A stretch of DNA of 7,937 nucleotides from an uncultured Eubacteriales bacterium (GTDB lineage: Bacteria > Bacillota > Clostridia > Oscillospirales > Acutalibacteraceae): NCBI GenBank assembly GCA_900321595.1, contig ONWP01000169.1:1-7937 (forward strand), in the 5' to 3' direction. The position numbers were made by a program, and so were the translations under genes. This document shows positions 1-7,011 of the stretch, in pieces. The notes under the pieces are model-generated. The model was not told where the DNA came from, searched no databases, and saw nothing but the letters and a program-made list of their open reading frames with translations. Numbering within the stretch: the first letter of the stretch is position 1; each line of letters begins with the position of its first letter.

Positions 1-1
1 C

Positions 2-190
2 GGCCGCGTCGCCGTGAAGTGGGAGCGCGACGGCGCCGACGTAATGCTGACCGTCGAAGCGCCCGACGCGGCGACAGGCCGGATCTCTCTGCCGAACGGC
101 TGGCGCGTCATCGCGGAACAAACGGACCGCCCGCCCCACGGAGCGACCCGGCTCCCGCTCAAAGCCGGCGTCTACCGGGCGGGGAAATGA
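2..190 (+). CDS. C-terminal fragment, probable alpha-L-rhamnosidase-like glycoside hydrolase
   Basis: This is the last 62 codons of a plus-strand gene whose start lies left of the window; it ends in TGA at 188-190. The peptide begins GRVAVKWERDG, continues with a short beta-strand alternation (DVMLTVEAP) and a SLPNGW turn, and ends LKAGVYRAGK. A 'G-x-V-x-V-x-W ... L-x-V-x-x-P ... LP' pattern closing with a 'x-x-aG-x-Y' strand is what I recall of the C-terminal beta-sandwich domain of bacterial GH78 alpha-L-rhamnosidases, which cleave terminal rhamnose from plant or microbial glycans. No catalytic residues are in view, so the family call rests on this tail alone; another multi-domain glycosidase with a similar beta domain is possible. 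A second reading frame with an arginine-rich product overlaps the same bases and is rejected. The gene converges on the TIR gene with a hairpin between them. Confidence 0.5.
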   Translation, partial: GRVAVKWERDGADVMLTVEAPDAATGRISLPNGWRVIAEQTDRPPHGATRLPLKAGVYRAGK

Positions 191-210
191 AAAAAGCATA
201 ATATGTGACA

Positions 211-239
211 GGGCGCGTTGCTTTTTCTGCAACGCGCCC
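211..239. terminator. GC-rich hairpin between convergent genes, probable bidirectional terminator
   Basis: A perfect 11-bp stem (GGGCGCGTTGC at 211-221 pairing with GCAACGCGCCC at 229-239) encloses a 7-base T-rich loop. It lies 20 bp beyond the stop of the left gene and 19 bp beyond the stop of the TIR gene, the usual place for a shared terminator of convergent genes. It is not textbook: no T-run follows the stem directly on either strand. The nearest T6 on the minus strand comes about 14 bases after the stem (rc of 191-196). A role in transcript end protection is equally possible. Confidence 0.5.
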
Positions 240-258
240 ACCACTGTGATTCCTGATT

Positions 259-3200
259 TCAAGACTCCAGCATCCACGGATCTGAAGAGCTGTTTTTGTC
301 GACTTTGGACGTAAAGAACGCGTCTCCGGTCACCGCCTTCAGAAATGCATCCTTATACGCTTCCGCACGGCCGTTACAGAAAATCCCGCGCACATAAATT
401 CCCGGCTGATACGTTTCGCTTTCGGAGGTTCCGTAACGCTTGTCGAAAAAGATTCGCGTCCGTTCCGAAGCGGTATCGCTGTCCTCATCTGTCAGATAGA
501 ACGTGATCCCGTCGTAAGGCAGGGTGTCCAGATCGATCGCCTGATAAACCTTCTTAACCGTTTCAATCGACGTCTTCACAAGGTTTTCGTCAAACGGCAG
601 ACACAAATAAACGTAAACCGTACTGTTCGAAACTGTGACCTTTCCGTCTTTCAGGAGCGGTTCGACCGCCTCAATCGTCTCCTTGTCGATCTGCGAGCTG
701 TTGCAGAGGAAATCGGCTTCATCTGCGGTTGCGCCGGAGCGCCCCGGAACGAATTGATAGCCACGTCCCGAGCCGTCACTCGAACTGTCGATACTGTAGT
801 TGTTCTGCAGCTTATTTTCCGATAAAACATGGCCAAGCAGCGCCGCCAGCCAGTCTGATCCGGTAGAGGAAATCGGTTTTCCGCTGTTCGCATATGAGGA
901 GAAGGTAATTTTATCGCCGTCGATCGGCTTATTCACAGTTGCACTGAGCAATCGATACCCGTCTGCGACCAGAACGATCTCCGCCGGCGCAGTTTCCGAA
1001 GCCGACGCGGAAAGCTTCGCAAGCAAATCCCCATCGGTTTGCAGCTCTATACTCGAGCTGTCTGTGCTTTTGAACGTGCTTGTCGCCTTATAGCTGCTGT
1101 TCGGCAGTTCTTCCTGGACACAGCCGTTTCGTAAAGTGATTTTAAACGAATACCGAGAGCCGACAAGCGTCATAATAGCTGGATCGATCCGGGTAACGGG
1201 CGTTTTGATCGCCAGAATCGTCTCTTTTTCATTTTCCAACTGACCTAAGGCATAAGGAACGTCAATCAGATCCAGACGTGCCCGAATCTCAGCCATATCG
1301 TCAGACAGCGTGCCTGCGGAGATTTTATCATAACAGCTGAGCCGATACGTGATTGTCTGTTCGACGAAGTCCGTTACGTTGCACTGTTTCTGTCCGAAGG
1401 TCTCACTATCCGCAGTTTCCCACTCAACCAGATCATCCATCGAAACCTCAACGCCGAACGAGTTCGATAACGGTTCATGCGTCAGGCTATATGCCAGCGT
1501 ACGCGCGTATGCTTCGTCCTCCTGGCATGATATATAATAGGTTCCCGCTTCTTCGCCGGGAATGACGGGTGAGCCGAACCAGACAGAGTAACCGTCGAGA
1601 AGATCCTGCACGAAAAACTGCTCAGTCCCCAGATCTTTGAGCGCCGTGATCGCGGATTCGGCAAGGGTGATTTTCACAAATGAGTGTTTCTTGTCATCCT
1701 CCGGCTTATACGAAGCCGGTGCTTCCGCCTGCGGTTCGGCAGACAGGATCTCACCGCGCGAAATCCGGACGCTCGGGATCGATTTATGCGCGCGGACGAC
1801 ATTGTCGGCGTCTGCCGCGCTGATCGCGAAAAGCTCGATCGGTCTCGTGATGCAGCATTTCAGAGCGGTTTCAACTTGAACGCCATGAAATGATTCTTTC
1901 GGCAAGGTCAGCGTATACGCTTTGTTTTCACCAGCAATAAAGCGATAGCCGCCCTGTCCCGCGAAAACGTCCAGCCGCGCTTTCAGCGCCGCGAGATCCG
2001 CTTCAAGTTGTTCCGAAGTCGAATCATCGTCCGCATACAGCGTCACGGTCACAGTCTCCTGCGTCGAGATCGCACTTATCGCCTGATAGTTATAAACAGC
2101 TCCTTCCTCATCGATCAGCACGAAGCCGTAGGGGTGTGTGTTAATGAACATGAACTGTAATTGGCCATTCTCATCAAAGGTCTCTACGCGGCCGTTATAT
2201 GACCGCTCGGCCTTTTTCCAATTGATTCGAACGATATGCGGGCCCATTTCAGAAACCTCCGGATCAACGGCGGTACCGTCCGAAAGCGTGACCGTCACAG
2301 CTGTTTCTCCATCTGATTTCGATACGGAAGCGTACAAGCTTTTCAGCTCCTGGAACTGCGTATCCGCTGCGCCTCCGTCCAGGAAATACACGTTGTTCTC
2401 AACTGTATCACGGGCGTCCAAACAAACTCTGCTGCCGTCATCCGCAGTCAGGACAATTTCGCCATTTTCGACAGACAGGTCAAATTTAAGATCCTCTGTG
2501 ACAGGGCTTGCGTCCGGATAATAGGAGGACTCGGCATAAGAAAGCGTCAGCGCATTTTCCGCGACGACACAATTGCCGTAAACAGCGTACTCCTCGCCGA
2601 ATTTATCTAAAAAGATCAGCTGCATCAGATTCTTGTTCGCGGGATTCGCGTCCATCGCAAAGGGTACTGACGAGACGTTAACCGTTTTATGGTCGATCAG
2701 CATGTCCTTATATCCGGTCTTGCGGGTAAAGGAGTCCTTTTCTGCGACACACAGCTTGTCGCCGTACAACATCTGCGCCGTAACGTCTTTGACTGCGTAC
2801 CTTTCTCTGCCGCCTTTTCCGAGGAAAACGATCAGCAGTACCGCCAGCAAAACGGCTGCCGCTGCCGGAATCCCGATCGCCAGGAGCAGTTTCTTTCTGG
2901 AAAGCTTTTCGCGCGGCCGCTTCGATTCCCTCTTTGTTTTTTTCTGAGCCGGCGCGGGCTGAGCCGGCGCCGCCGGCTTCTGTCCTGAATCATCGGATTT
3001 TTCCGGCGTTTTCTCAGCCGGGGCAGATCCGGCAATTTTGCAATCTTCTAATATTTTCGCTTCGTACAGCTTTGCGTAAAAACTCGCATCATCCTGCAAT
3101 TTGCTGCGAAAAATCGACTGATACGCGGAAAGCTGCATTTCCAGGCCGGGAGAAAGCGCCGTTTCATCCAGCATGACGGACAGGAAGCCGATCGCCTTCG

Positions 3201-3486
3201 AAAGCGCAAAATTGATTTCCCGCCGACAGTTATGACTGTTGACAGAATTCTCGGAAACAAAGGCCAGACAGGCATGCGCCTTACTCAGGTGCGACGCGAT
3301 CGTTTCCGGCCATTCGGAGCCCGGATCGATCCCCTCATCATACCAGATCCGATATCCCTGCGCGGCCATATTCTCAAGAATCGGAAAGACCTGCGGACTG
3401 TCCTTATGACTGTAGCTGATAAAAATAAAGCTTTCATCGCCCTCGTAGGGTTTTACGCCACATCGGTAAATTTCTTTCTTGTCCAT
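259..3486 (-). CDS. TIR-domain transmembrane protein with tandem SecD-P1-like ectodomain
   Basis: 1075 residues. Start: ATG at 3486-3484, chosen because GGAAGGAG lies 5 bases upstream; a TTG at 3540 would begin inside the promoter. Domains in order: a TIR domain at about 19-125, with FISYSHKDS (22-30), WYDEGIDPGSEW (48-59) and CRREI (87-91), where E90 sits at the position of the catalytic glutamate of NAD-cleaving TIRs; a Pro/Ala/Lys-rich linker at about 152-198; one hydrophobic span at about 199-223. Basic residues just before the span predict TIR inside and the C-terminal 850 residues outside. Residues 226-470 are beta-rich and unrecognised. About 476-680 and 709-900 look like two copies of a SecD P1-head-like module (KARLD at 502-506 and RARLD at 735-739; LAYSLTHEPLS at 664-674 and LLGHVLSENKL at 883-893). 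The C-terminus is unrecognised. There is no dockerin or sorting tail. The gene is more AT-rich than its neighbours. TIR call firm; SecD likeness by eye; function unknown (sensor or scaffold inferred). Confidence 0.88.
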   Translation of the reverse strand: MDKKEIYRCGVKPYEGDESFIFISYSHKDSPQVFPILENMAAQGYRIWYDEGIDPGSEWPETIASHLSKAHACLAFVSENSVNSHNCRREINFALSKAIGFLSVMLDETALSPGLEMQLSAYQSIFRSKLQDDASFYAKLYEAKILEDCKIAGSAPAEKTPEKSDDSGQKPAAPAQPAPAQKKTKRESKRPREKLSRKKLLLAIGIPAAAAVLLAVLLIVFLGKGGRERYAVKDVTAQMLYGDKLCVAEKDSFTRKTGYKDMLIDHKTVNVSSVPFAMDANPANKNLMQLIFLDKFGEEYAVYGNCVVAENALTLSYAESSYYPDASPVTEDLKFDLSVENGEIVLTADDGSRVCLDARDTVENNVYFLDGGAADTQFQELKSLYASVSKSDGETAVTVTLSDGTAVDPEVSEMGPHIVRINWKKAERSYNGRVETFDENGQLQFMFINTHPYGFVLIDEEGAVYNYQAISAISTQETVTVTLYADDDSTSEQLEADLAALKARLDVFAGQGGYRFIAGENKAYTLTLPKESFHGVQVETALKCCITRPIELFAISAADADNVVRAHKSIPSVRISRGEILSAEPQAEAPASYKPEDDKKHSFVKITLAESAITALKDLGTEQFFVQDLLDGYSVWFGSPVIPGEEAGTYYISCQEDEAYARTLAYSLTHEPLSNSFGVEVSMDDLVEWETADSETFGQKQCNVTDFVEQTITYRLSCYDKISAGTLSDDMAEIRARLDLIDVPYALGQLENEKETILAIKTPVTRIDPAIMTLVGSRYSFKITLRNGCVQEELPNSSYKATSTFKSTDSSSIELQTDGDLLAKLSASASETAPAEIVLVADGYRLLSATVNKPIDGDKITFSSYANSGKPISSTGSDWLAALLGHVLSENKLQNNYSIDSSSDGSGRGYQFVPGRSGATADEADFLCNSSQIDKETIEAVEPLLKDGKVTVSNSTVYVYLCLPFDENLVKTSIETVKKVYQAIDLDTLPYDGITFYLTDEDSDTASERTRIFFDKRYGTSESETYQPGIYVRGIFCNGRAEAYKDAFLKAVTGDAFFTSKVDKNSSSDPWMLES

Positions 3487-3491
3487 GAGAA

Positions 3492-3499
3492 CTCCTTCC
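3492..3499 (-). promoter_or_regulatory. Ribosome binding site fixing the start of the TIR gene
   Basis: The minus strand reads GGAAGGAG, then 5 bases, then ATG (3486-3484). This strong site moves the start 18 codons inside the longest open frame and removes a leading MIYYYRLLKT segment that is really promoter and leader DNA. Confidence 0.85.
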
Positions 3500-3530
3500 A
3501 AACCAACCGTTGTTTTCAAAAGCCTATAAT

Positions 3531-3559
3531 AGTATATCAAATCAAATAACTAAAATCAA
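3531..3559 (-). promoter_or_regulatory. Sigma-A-type promoter of the TIR gene
   Basis: On the minus strand TTGATT (3559-3554) and TATACT (3536-3531) are separated by exactly 17 bp in an AT-rich stretch, and the predicted start of transcription lies about 40 bp before the start codon. This indicates that the TIR gene can be expressed independently of the coaX operon upstream. The rest of the 171-bp gap (3487-3657) holds only a GC-rich imperfect dyad around 3605-3645 with no T-run; I see no other gene in it. Confidence 0.65.
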
Positions 3560-3657
3560 CATTGAAACGAAACGCACGCCGTCGACGCTTTCCGCATTTC
3601 AAGGATGCCGCGGAAGCGGTGATCCGGCCGGAAAATCCGCCGCGAATTTTATAAACG

Positions 3658-4356
3658 TCAGTCAATATAATACTCTTTCATATTATCGAGACACAAAAGC
3701 GCCGGCGCATAGCCGAAACCGGATCCGGTGTCTATGTTGATCCACGTTTCCGTTTTCATGATCCTGCCCGCGTACCGCTGTCCGTACATGACGGTCGGTG
3801 TGTGTCCGAATACGACGGTGATGTCGTCAAAATATCGCGTATCCGGGTCTGGACGGTTCCACAGCAGATCGTCTGCGGCGTAATCAGACATCTTCTTCCC
3901 GGCGTCGAAATGGCCGAGACCGCTGTGCGTCAGAAGGTAATCGCGGCCGCGAACGGAAACAGCGTCAAATAACGGCGCGTCGCGCAAATACGCAAGAAGA
4001 TCTGTCCGCGCCGGTTTCGGCAGGGCGGCCAGCGCTTTTAACGTCGGCTCGGCGCCGTTGAACTGCCATGTCTGCAGCAGAGACAGCTTTTCCTGATCCA
4101 GCTTGTCCAGAAAGGCGTCGTTTACTTCATCAAAGATAAAATCACAGGACAGGAGCATCGCCTCATGATTTCCGAGGATCAATTCCACGTTCGGCTGAAG
4201 CAGCATCCACTGCAGCATTTTGACGCCGTCGGCTCCCCGGTCGATCACATCCCCGAGGACGTAAAGGAAATCGTCCTCACCGAATTCCGCCTGCCGGAGC
4301 AATCCGAGGATCTTATCGAACGAATAACCGTGTACATCCGAAATCAGATAGACCAT
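3658..4356 (-). CDS. PPP-family metallophosphatase (lambda phosphatase / ApaH-like)
   Basis: 232 residues, cytoplasmic, no signal peptide. All metal-site motifs of the PPP family are present in order: SDVHG (6-10), GDVIDRG (35-41), GNHE (62-65), THSG (143-146) and FGHTP (183-187), followed by NIDTG (207-211). The internal WNRPD (166-170) plus FGHTP-x-V and IDTG resembles phage lambda protein phosphatase and bacterial PPPs. The length fits these (about 220-250 residues) and is shorter than ApaH (about 280). It therefore hydrolyses phosphoesters with a two-metal centre; the substrate could be phosphoprotein (Ser/Thr/Tyr) or a dinucleoside polyphosphate, and the sequence does not decide. AAAGGAG lies 11 bases before the ATG, a slightly long spacing, with no better start nearby. 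It follows the lgt-like gene by 24 bp and is probably in the same transcript. The TIR gene lies 171 bp downstream on the same strand. Confidence 0.9.
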   Translation of the reverse strand: MVYLISDVHGYSFDKILGLLRQAEFGEDDFLYVLGDVIDRGADGVKMLQWMLLQPNVELILGNHEAMLLSCDFIFDEVNDAFLDKLDQEKLSLLQTWQFNGAEPTLKALAALPKPARTDLLAYLRDAPLFDAVSVRGRDYLLTHSGLGHFDAGKKMSDYAADDLLWNRPDPDTRYFDDITVVFGHTPTVMYGQRYAGRIMKTETWINIDTGSGFGYAPALLCLDNMKEYYID

Positions 4357-4380
4357 CCGCGTAAAAACTCCTTTCCCGTA

Positions 4381-5208
4381 TTAAAGCGGCTCCGACGGCG
4401 CGGTTTCGTCTGAAGGCGGTTCCTCCTCCGCGGCGGTGATCGCGTACCGCGGATCGGAGAAGTCGATCTCCGGCCTTTTGCGGTACAGCGCGGTCATCCA
4501 GACGGCGCCGATGATAAAGGACAGCAGCGACACCGTCTGCCAGAAGGTCAGCGGGCCGAGAAACCGCGCTTCCGCCGGCTGCGCGTAATAGCGAAAATGC
4601 TCCCAGAAAAACCGGCAGAAGCAGTAAAGCATCATGCCCATCGGGTACAAATCGCCCGTCCGCCGTCTGTCGGAACGGTACAGCCAAACGAGCAGGACCG
4701 CCGTTACGGCGAAGGTGGAGAGCGCCTCCAGCGGCTGGACCGGGAACGCGGTGAAAGCCGCGTACGGCGTACGGATCCCGTGCGCGGCCGGAACGCCGAA
4801 GCAGCAGCCGCCCAGCGTGCAGCCAACCTTGGAAAACGCCAGCACGACGAAATTCCCGGGCGTCAACAGATCCAGAAGCGCGCCGGCCGGCCGACGGATC
4901 AGTCGGGAAAGCGGCAGCAGAAAGACCGGCAGAAACAGGAGCGCGCCGAAAAGACAGACGCTGCTGTCCGGCACGAACGCGCCGCGGCTCGCCCACCGGA
5001 GCGCATAGACGTAGATGTAGGACATCAGCTTCGCGCCGACAACGCCGAACGCGAATCCGACGAGCGTGAGGACGACTGTCCGCAGCCGACTGAAGCGGTG
5101 CCGCTTCGCCGTCAGAACGCCGATGACGAGCGCGGCAGCCACGCCCACGCCGTACATGGCGTAGTAAAGCTCGATCGTCAGGCCGAAAACCGTCAGCTCC
5201 GGATACAT
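4381..5208 (-). CDS. Divergent prolipoprotein diacylglyceryl transferase-like membrane protein
   Basis: 275 residues with about seven hydrophobic segments (roughly 12-33, 44-66, 84-100, 115-128, 162-177, 188-202, 221-242) and an acidic, proline-containing cytoplasmic-type tail. The layout matches Lgt, which adds diacylglycerol from phosphatidylglycerol to the lipobox cysteine of preprolipoproteins. The FPVQPLEA segment (155-162) and R199-x3-E203 in RFFWEHFR correspond to conserved Lgt elements (E. coli R239/E243). However, the signature GRxGNFxNxExxG is replaced by SKVGCTLGGCCFG (126-138), so the counterparts of E. coli R143, N146 and E151 are Lys, Cys and Cys, and the FHGG element reads LFGA (86-89). 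Clostridial proteins with GCxxxGCC in this place exist and are usually annotated as Lgt. This may be a paralogue with an altered substrate. Start ATG follows GAGGGAG by 5 bases. It lies 24 bp after coaX and 24 bp before the phosphatase gene, so it is probably mid-operon. Confidence 0.8.
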   Translation of the reverse strand: MYPELTVFGLTIELYYAMYGVGVAAALVIGVLTAKRHRFSRLRTVVLTLVGFAFGVVGAKLMSYIYVYALRWASRGAFVPDSSVCLFGALLFLPVFLLPLSRLIRRPAGALLDLLTPGNFVVLAFSKVGCTLGGCCFGVPAAHGIRTPYAAFTAFPVQPLEALSTFAVTAVLLVWLYRSDRRRTGDLYPMGMMLYCFCRFFWEHFRYYAQPAEARFLGPLTFWQTVSLLSFIIGAVWMTALYRKRPEIDFSDPRYAITAAEEEPPSDETAPSEPL

Positions 5209-5232
5209 GAAAACTCCCTCTATATATAATGT

Positions 5233-6003
5233 TTACGCGTTGTTCCGTTCCCAGACGCGTTTGAGCCCCCTGAGCAGCAGGTGCGGATCATATGTCATCT
5301 CCCGCCGGCAGGCGCCGATGATATGCTTCGCGATGCCGCCGGTCGCCACCAGCGAGGCGAACCGCTCGCCCATCTCCTCCTCCATCCGGTCGATGAGACC
5401 GTCGAGCATCGCCGCCGTGCCCAGCACAGAACCGGCGCGCATGCAGTCCACCGTGTTGGTGCCGATGACGCGCTTCGGCGTCTCCAGCGAAATGGCGGGC
5501 AGCTTGCTTGTGCCGCCGGAAAGCGCGTTCAGACTCATCTTTACGCCCGGGGCGATCACGCAGCCGCGAAACGCGCGGTCCCGATCCACCACTGTCAGCT
5601 TCGTCGCTGTGCCCAGATCCGCCACAAGGCAGGGCAGCTCGTACTGCGCGGCCGCGCCCACGGCGCCGGCGAGCAGATCCGCGCCCAGCGTGGCCGGATC
5701 GTCGATGCGCAGATTGATGCCGGTCTTCACGCCCGGCGCGATCTCCATGGGCGTCGTTCCCGTCGCGAACGCGGCGGCGCCGACCAGCGCGCGCGTCAGC
5801 TCCGGCACGACCGAGCCGATCACGGAGCCGTCGAAATCCGCGTGCCCCAGACCGCGCATCGTCAGCATCATATATAATTCCGCCGCGTACTGGTCCGGCG
5901 TGCGGCTGCGGTCGGTCTTCACGCGGAAGACCAGGCGCAGATCGTCTCCGTCAAATACGCCGCAGCAGATATTTGTATTGCCCGCGTCTACGGTCAGGAT
6001 CAT
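5233..6003 (-). CDS. coaX: Type III pantothenate kinase
   Basis: 256 residues, the usual length. It phosphorylates pantothenate with ATP, the first committed step to coenzyme A, in the cytoplasm. Seen in the sequence (numbering from the chosen Met): the N-terminal phosphate-binding DAGNTN motif (6-11), a GADLLA element in place of the commoner GADR (aspartate retained), DLGTATK with the second phosphate motif, a GGTSKLP segment and a NTVDCMRAG segment, all in family order (ASKHA fold). The start ATG at 6003-6001 was chosen over a longer frame from 6027 because AGAGGTGG lies 5 bases upstream and the protein then begins MILTVDAGN, as in the family. It is the first gene of a probable operon with the lgt-like gene and the phosphatase, and is divergent from proC. 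Type III kinases are not feedback-inhibited by CoA (family knowledge). Confidence 0.95.
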   Translation of the reverse strand: MILTVDAGNTNICCGVFDGDDLRLVFRVKTDRSRTPDQYAAELYMMLTMRGLGHADFDGSVIGSVVPELTRALVGAAAFATGTTPMEIAPGVKTGINLRIDDPATLGADLLAGAVGAAAQYELPCLVADLGTATKLTVVDRDRAFRGCVIAPGVKMSLNALSGGTSKLPAISLETPKRVIGTNTVDCMRAGSVLGTAAMLDGLIDRMEEEMGERFASLVATGGIAKHIIGACRREMTYDPHLLLRGLKRVWERNNA

Positions 6004-6008
6004 CAATA

Positions 6009-6016
6009 CCACCTCT
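6009..6016 (-). promoter_or_regulatory. Ribosome binding site fixing the coaX start
   Basis: The minus strand reads AGAGGTGG, 5 bases before ATG 6003-6001. It supports the 256-residue form and rejects the 8-residue extension from 6027. Confidence 0.75.
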
Positions 6017-6027
6017 TTTATACGCAC

Positions 6028-6056
6028 ATTCTACACGAACCGGCAAATAATTGCAA
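6028..6056 (-). promoter_or_regulatory. Promoter of the coaX operon
   Basis: On the minus strand TTGCAA (6056-6051) is followed after 17 bp by TAGAAT (6033-6028), a 4/6 and 5/6 match to sigma-A hexamers at ideal spacing, with transcription predicted to begin near 6021, just upstream of the coaX ribosome site. It would drive coaX, the lgt-like gene and the phosphatase gene. Confidence 0.65.
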
Positions 6057-6064
6057 GCCGGGGG

Positions 6065-6093
6065 TTTTCTTTTTAAATGAAAAAGAGTAAAAT
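6065..6093 (+). promoter_or_regulatory. Possible proC promoter
   Basis: TAAAAT at 6088-6093 is a good -10 hexamer; 17 bp upstream TTTTCT (6065-6070) is a poor -35. The run between them is AT-rich, and transcription would begin close to 6100, leaving a leader of under 20 bases with the AAGGGAGGT ribosome site (6101-6109) inside it. An alternative -35 is the palindromic TTGCAA at 6051-6056, paired with TTAAAT at 6073-6078. Confidence 0.35.
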
Positions 6094-6116
6094 AGCCGCA
6101 AAGGGAGGTCGTTGAT

Positions 6117-6914
6117 ATGAAGACCATCGGATTCATCGGCTGCGGAAACATGGCGCAGCCCATCATCAGGGCCGTCGTCAAAGCGGCGCTTTACGACGAA
6201 GTATCTGTATTTGACACCGACCGCGCGAAGCTCGCGGCGTTCTGCGATTCCTGCGGCGCGAAGGCTGTCGACGCGGGAACGCGGATCGCGGCGTTCTGCG
6301 ACATGGTGATGCTTTGCGTCAAGCCGCAGGTGCTGCCCGACGTGCTGGCGCAGATCCGCCCGGTCCTGCGCGAGGACGCGCTCGTCGTCTCCATCGCGGC
6401 GGGCAAAACAACAGACTGGATCGCGGAAAAGCTCGGCGGACGCGCCGTTTGCCGGATCATGCCGAACCTGAACGCGACCGTCGGCGAGGCGGTGAGCGCC
6501 TATACGGGCAACGCGGCCGCGTCGCAGGCGCAGATCGAGACTGTCGGCGACATCTGCCGCGCCTTCGGCGAAGCCGTCCGGCTGCCGGAATCGCTCTTCA
6601 GTACGTTCAGCGTGACCGGCGGGTGCGCGCCGGCGTATACATTTATGTTTATCGGCGCGCTGGCCGACGCGGCGAAGGCCAACGGCCTGCCGGACGAGGC
6701 CGCGTTCGAAGTGGCGGTGCAATGCGTTCTGGGCAGCGCGAAGCTGCTCAAGGTCATGGGCGGCGACGTGAGCGAGTGGGTCCGCAAGGTCTGCTCGCCC
6801 GGCGGCACGACCATCGAGGGTGTGCGAAGCCTCGAGGCGTCCGATCTGGGCGCGATCGTACGCAAAGCCTTTGACGCAAGCCTTGCCCGCGACCGGGAAT
6901 TATCCGCCGGTTAA
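6117..6914 (+). CDS. proC: Pyrroline-5-carboxylate reductase
   Basis: 265 residues, normal length. It catalyses the NAD(P)H-dependent reduction of 1-pyrroline-5-carboxylate to L-proline, the last step of proline synthesis, in the cytoplasm. Seen: an N-terminal Rossmann fold with IGFIGCGNMA (4-13), VKPQ (68-71), IMPNLNATVG (114-123), and the C-terminal substrate and dimer region with TGGCAPAYTF (167-176), ALADAA (181-186) and SPGGTTIEGV (227-236). The usual TGxSGSxPAY loop reads TGGCAPAY here, a mild variation. The start ATG follows AAGGGAGGT by 7 bases. It is monocistronic as far as visible: divergent from coaX and followed by 317 bp without a gene. GC content in a hand-counted 60-base line is about two thirds, typical of the high-GC genes in this window. 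Confidence 0.96.
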   Translation: MKTIGFIGCGNMAQPIIRAVVKAALYDEVSVFDTDRAKLAAFCDSCGAKAVDAGTRIAAFCDMVMLCVKPQVLPDVLAQIRPVLREDALVVSIAAGKTTDWIAEKLGGRAVCRIMPNLNATVGEAVSAYTGNAAASQAQIETVGDICRAFGEAVRLPESLFSTFSVTGGCAPAYTFMFIGALADAAKANGLPDEAAFEVAVQCVLGSAKLLKVMGGDVSEWVRKVCSPGGTTIEGVRSLEASDLGAIVRKAFDASLARDRELSAG

Positions 6915-7011
6915 GCCGCAAATCGGGGTAAAAACAGCAAAACGGCTAAACGCGGGCGATACGGGCGCGGTCAATTCATCGTTTCGCACAAACGAAAAAA
7001 CGGAAAATGGG

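Noticed and set aside
3487..3540. 18-residue N-terminal extension of the TIR protein from a TTG codon
   Set aside because: It overlaps the promoter -10 region and lies upstream of a strong ribosome site for the internal ATG.
3605..3645. GC-rich imperfect dyad downstream of the phosphatase gene considered as terminator
   Set aside because: Pairing needs a 3-base bulge and a long loop, and no T-run follows on the minus strand.
4597..5229. 210-residue plus-strand frame opposite the lgt-like gene
   Set aside because: Arg/Glu/Gln-rich low-complexity product, antisense to a clear membrane protein; no ribosome site or motif.
5207..6076. 289-residue plus-strand open frame, longer than coaX opposite it
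   Set aside because: It is antisense to coaX, which has all kinase motifs and a good ribosome site; the frame is Ser/Arg/Thr-rich with no recognisable domain, as expected for antisense of high-GC coding DNA.
6018..6722. 234-residue minus-strand frame opposite proC
   Set aside because: Arg/His/Asp-rich shadow of proC with no domain; it also runs through the coaX promoter.
6979..6995. Hairpin TCGTTT/AAACGA after proC considered as terminator
   Set aside because: Only 6 bp, and followed by A's, not T's, on the plus strand.
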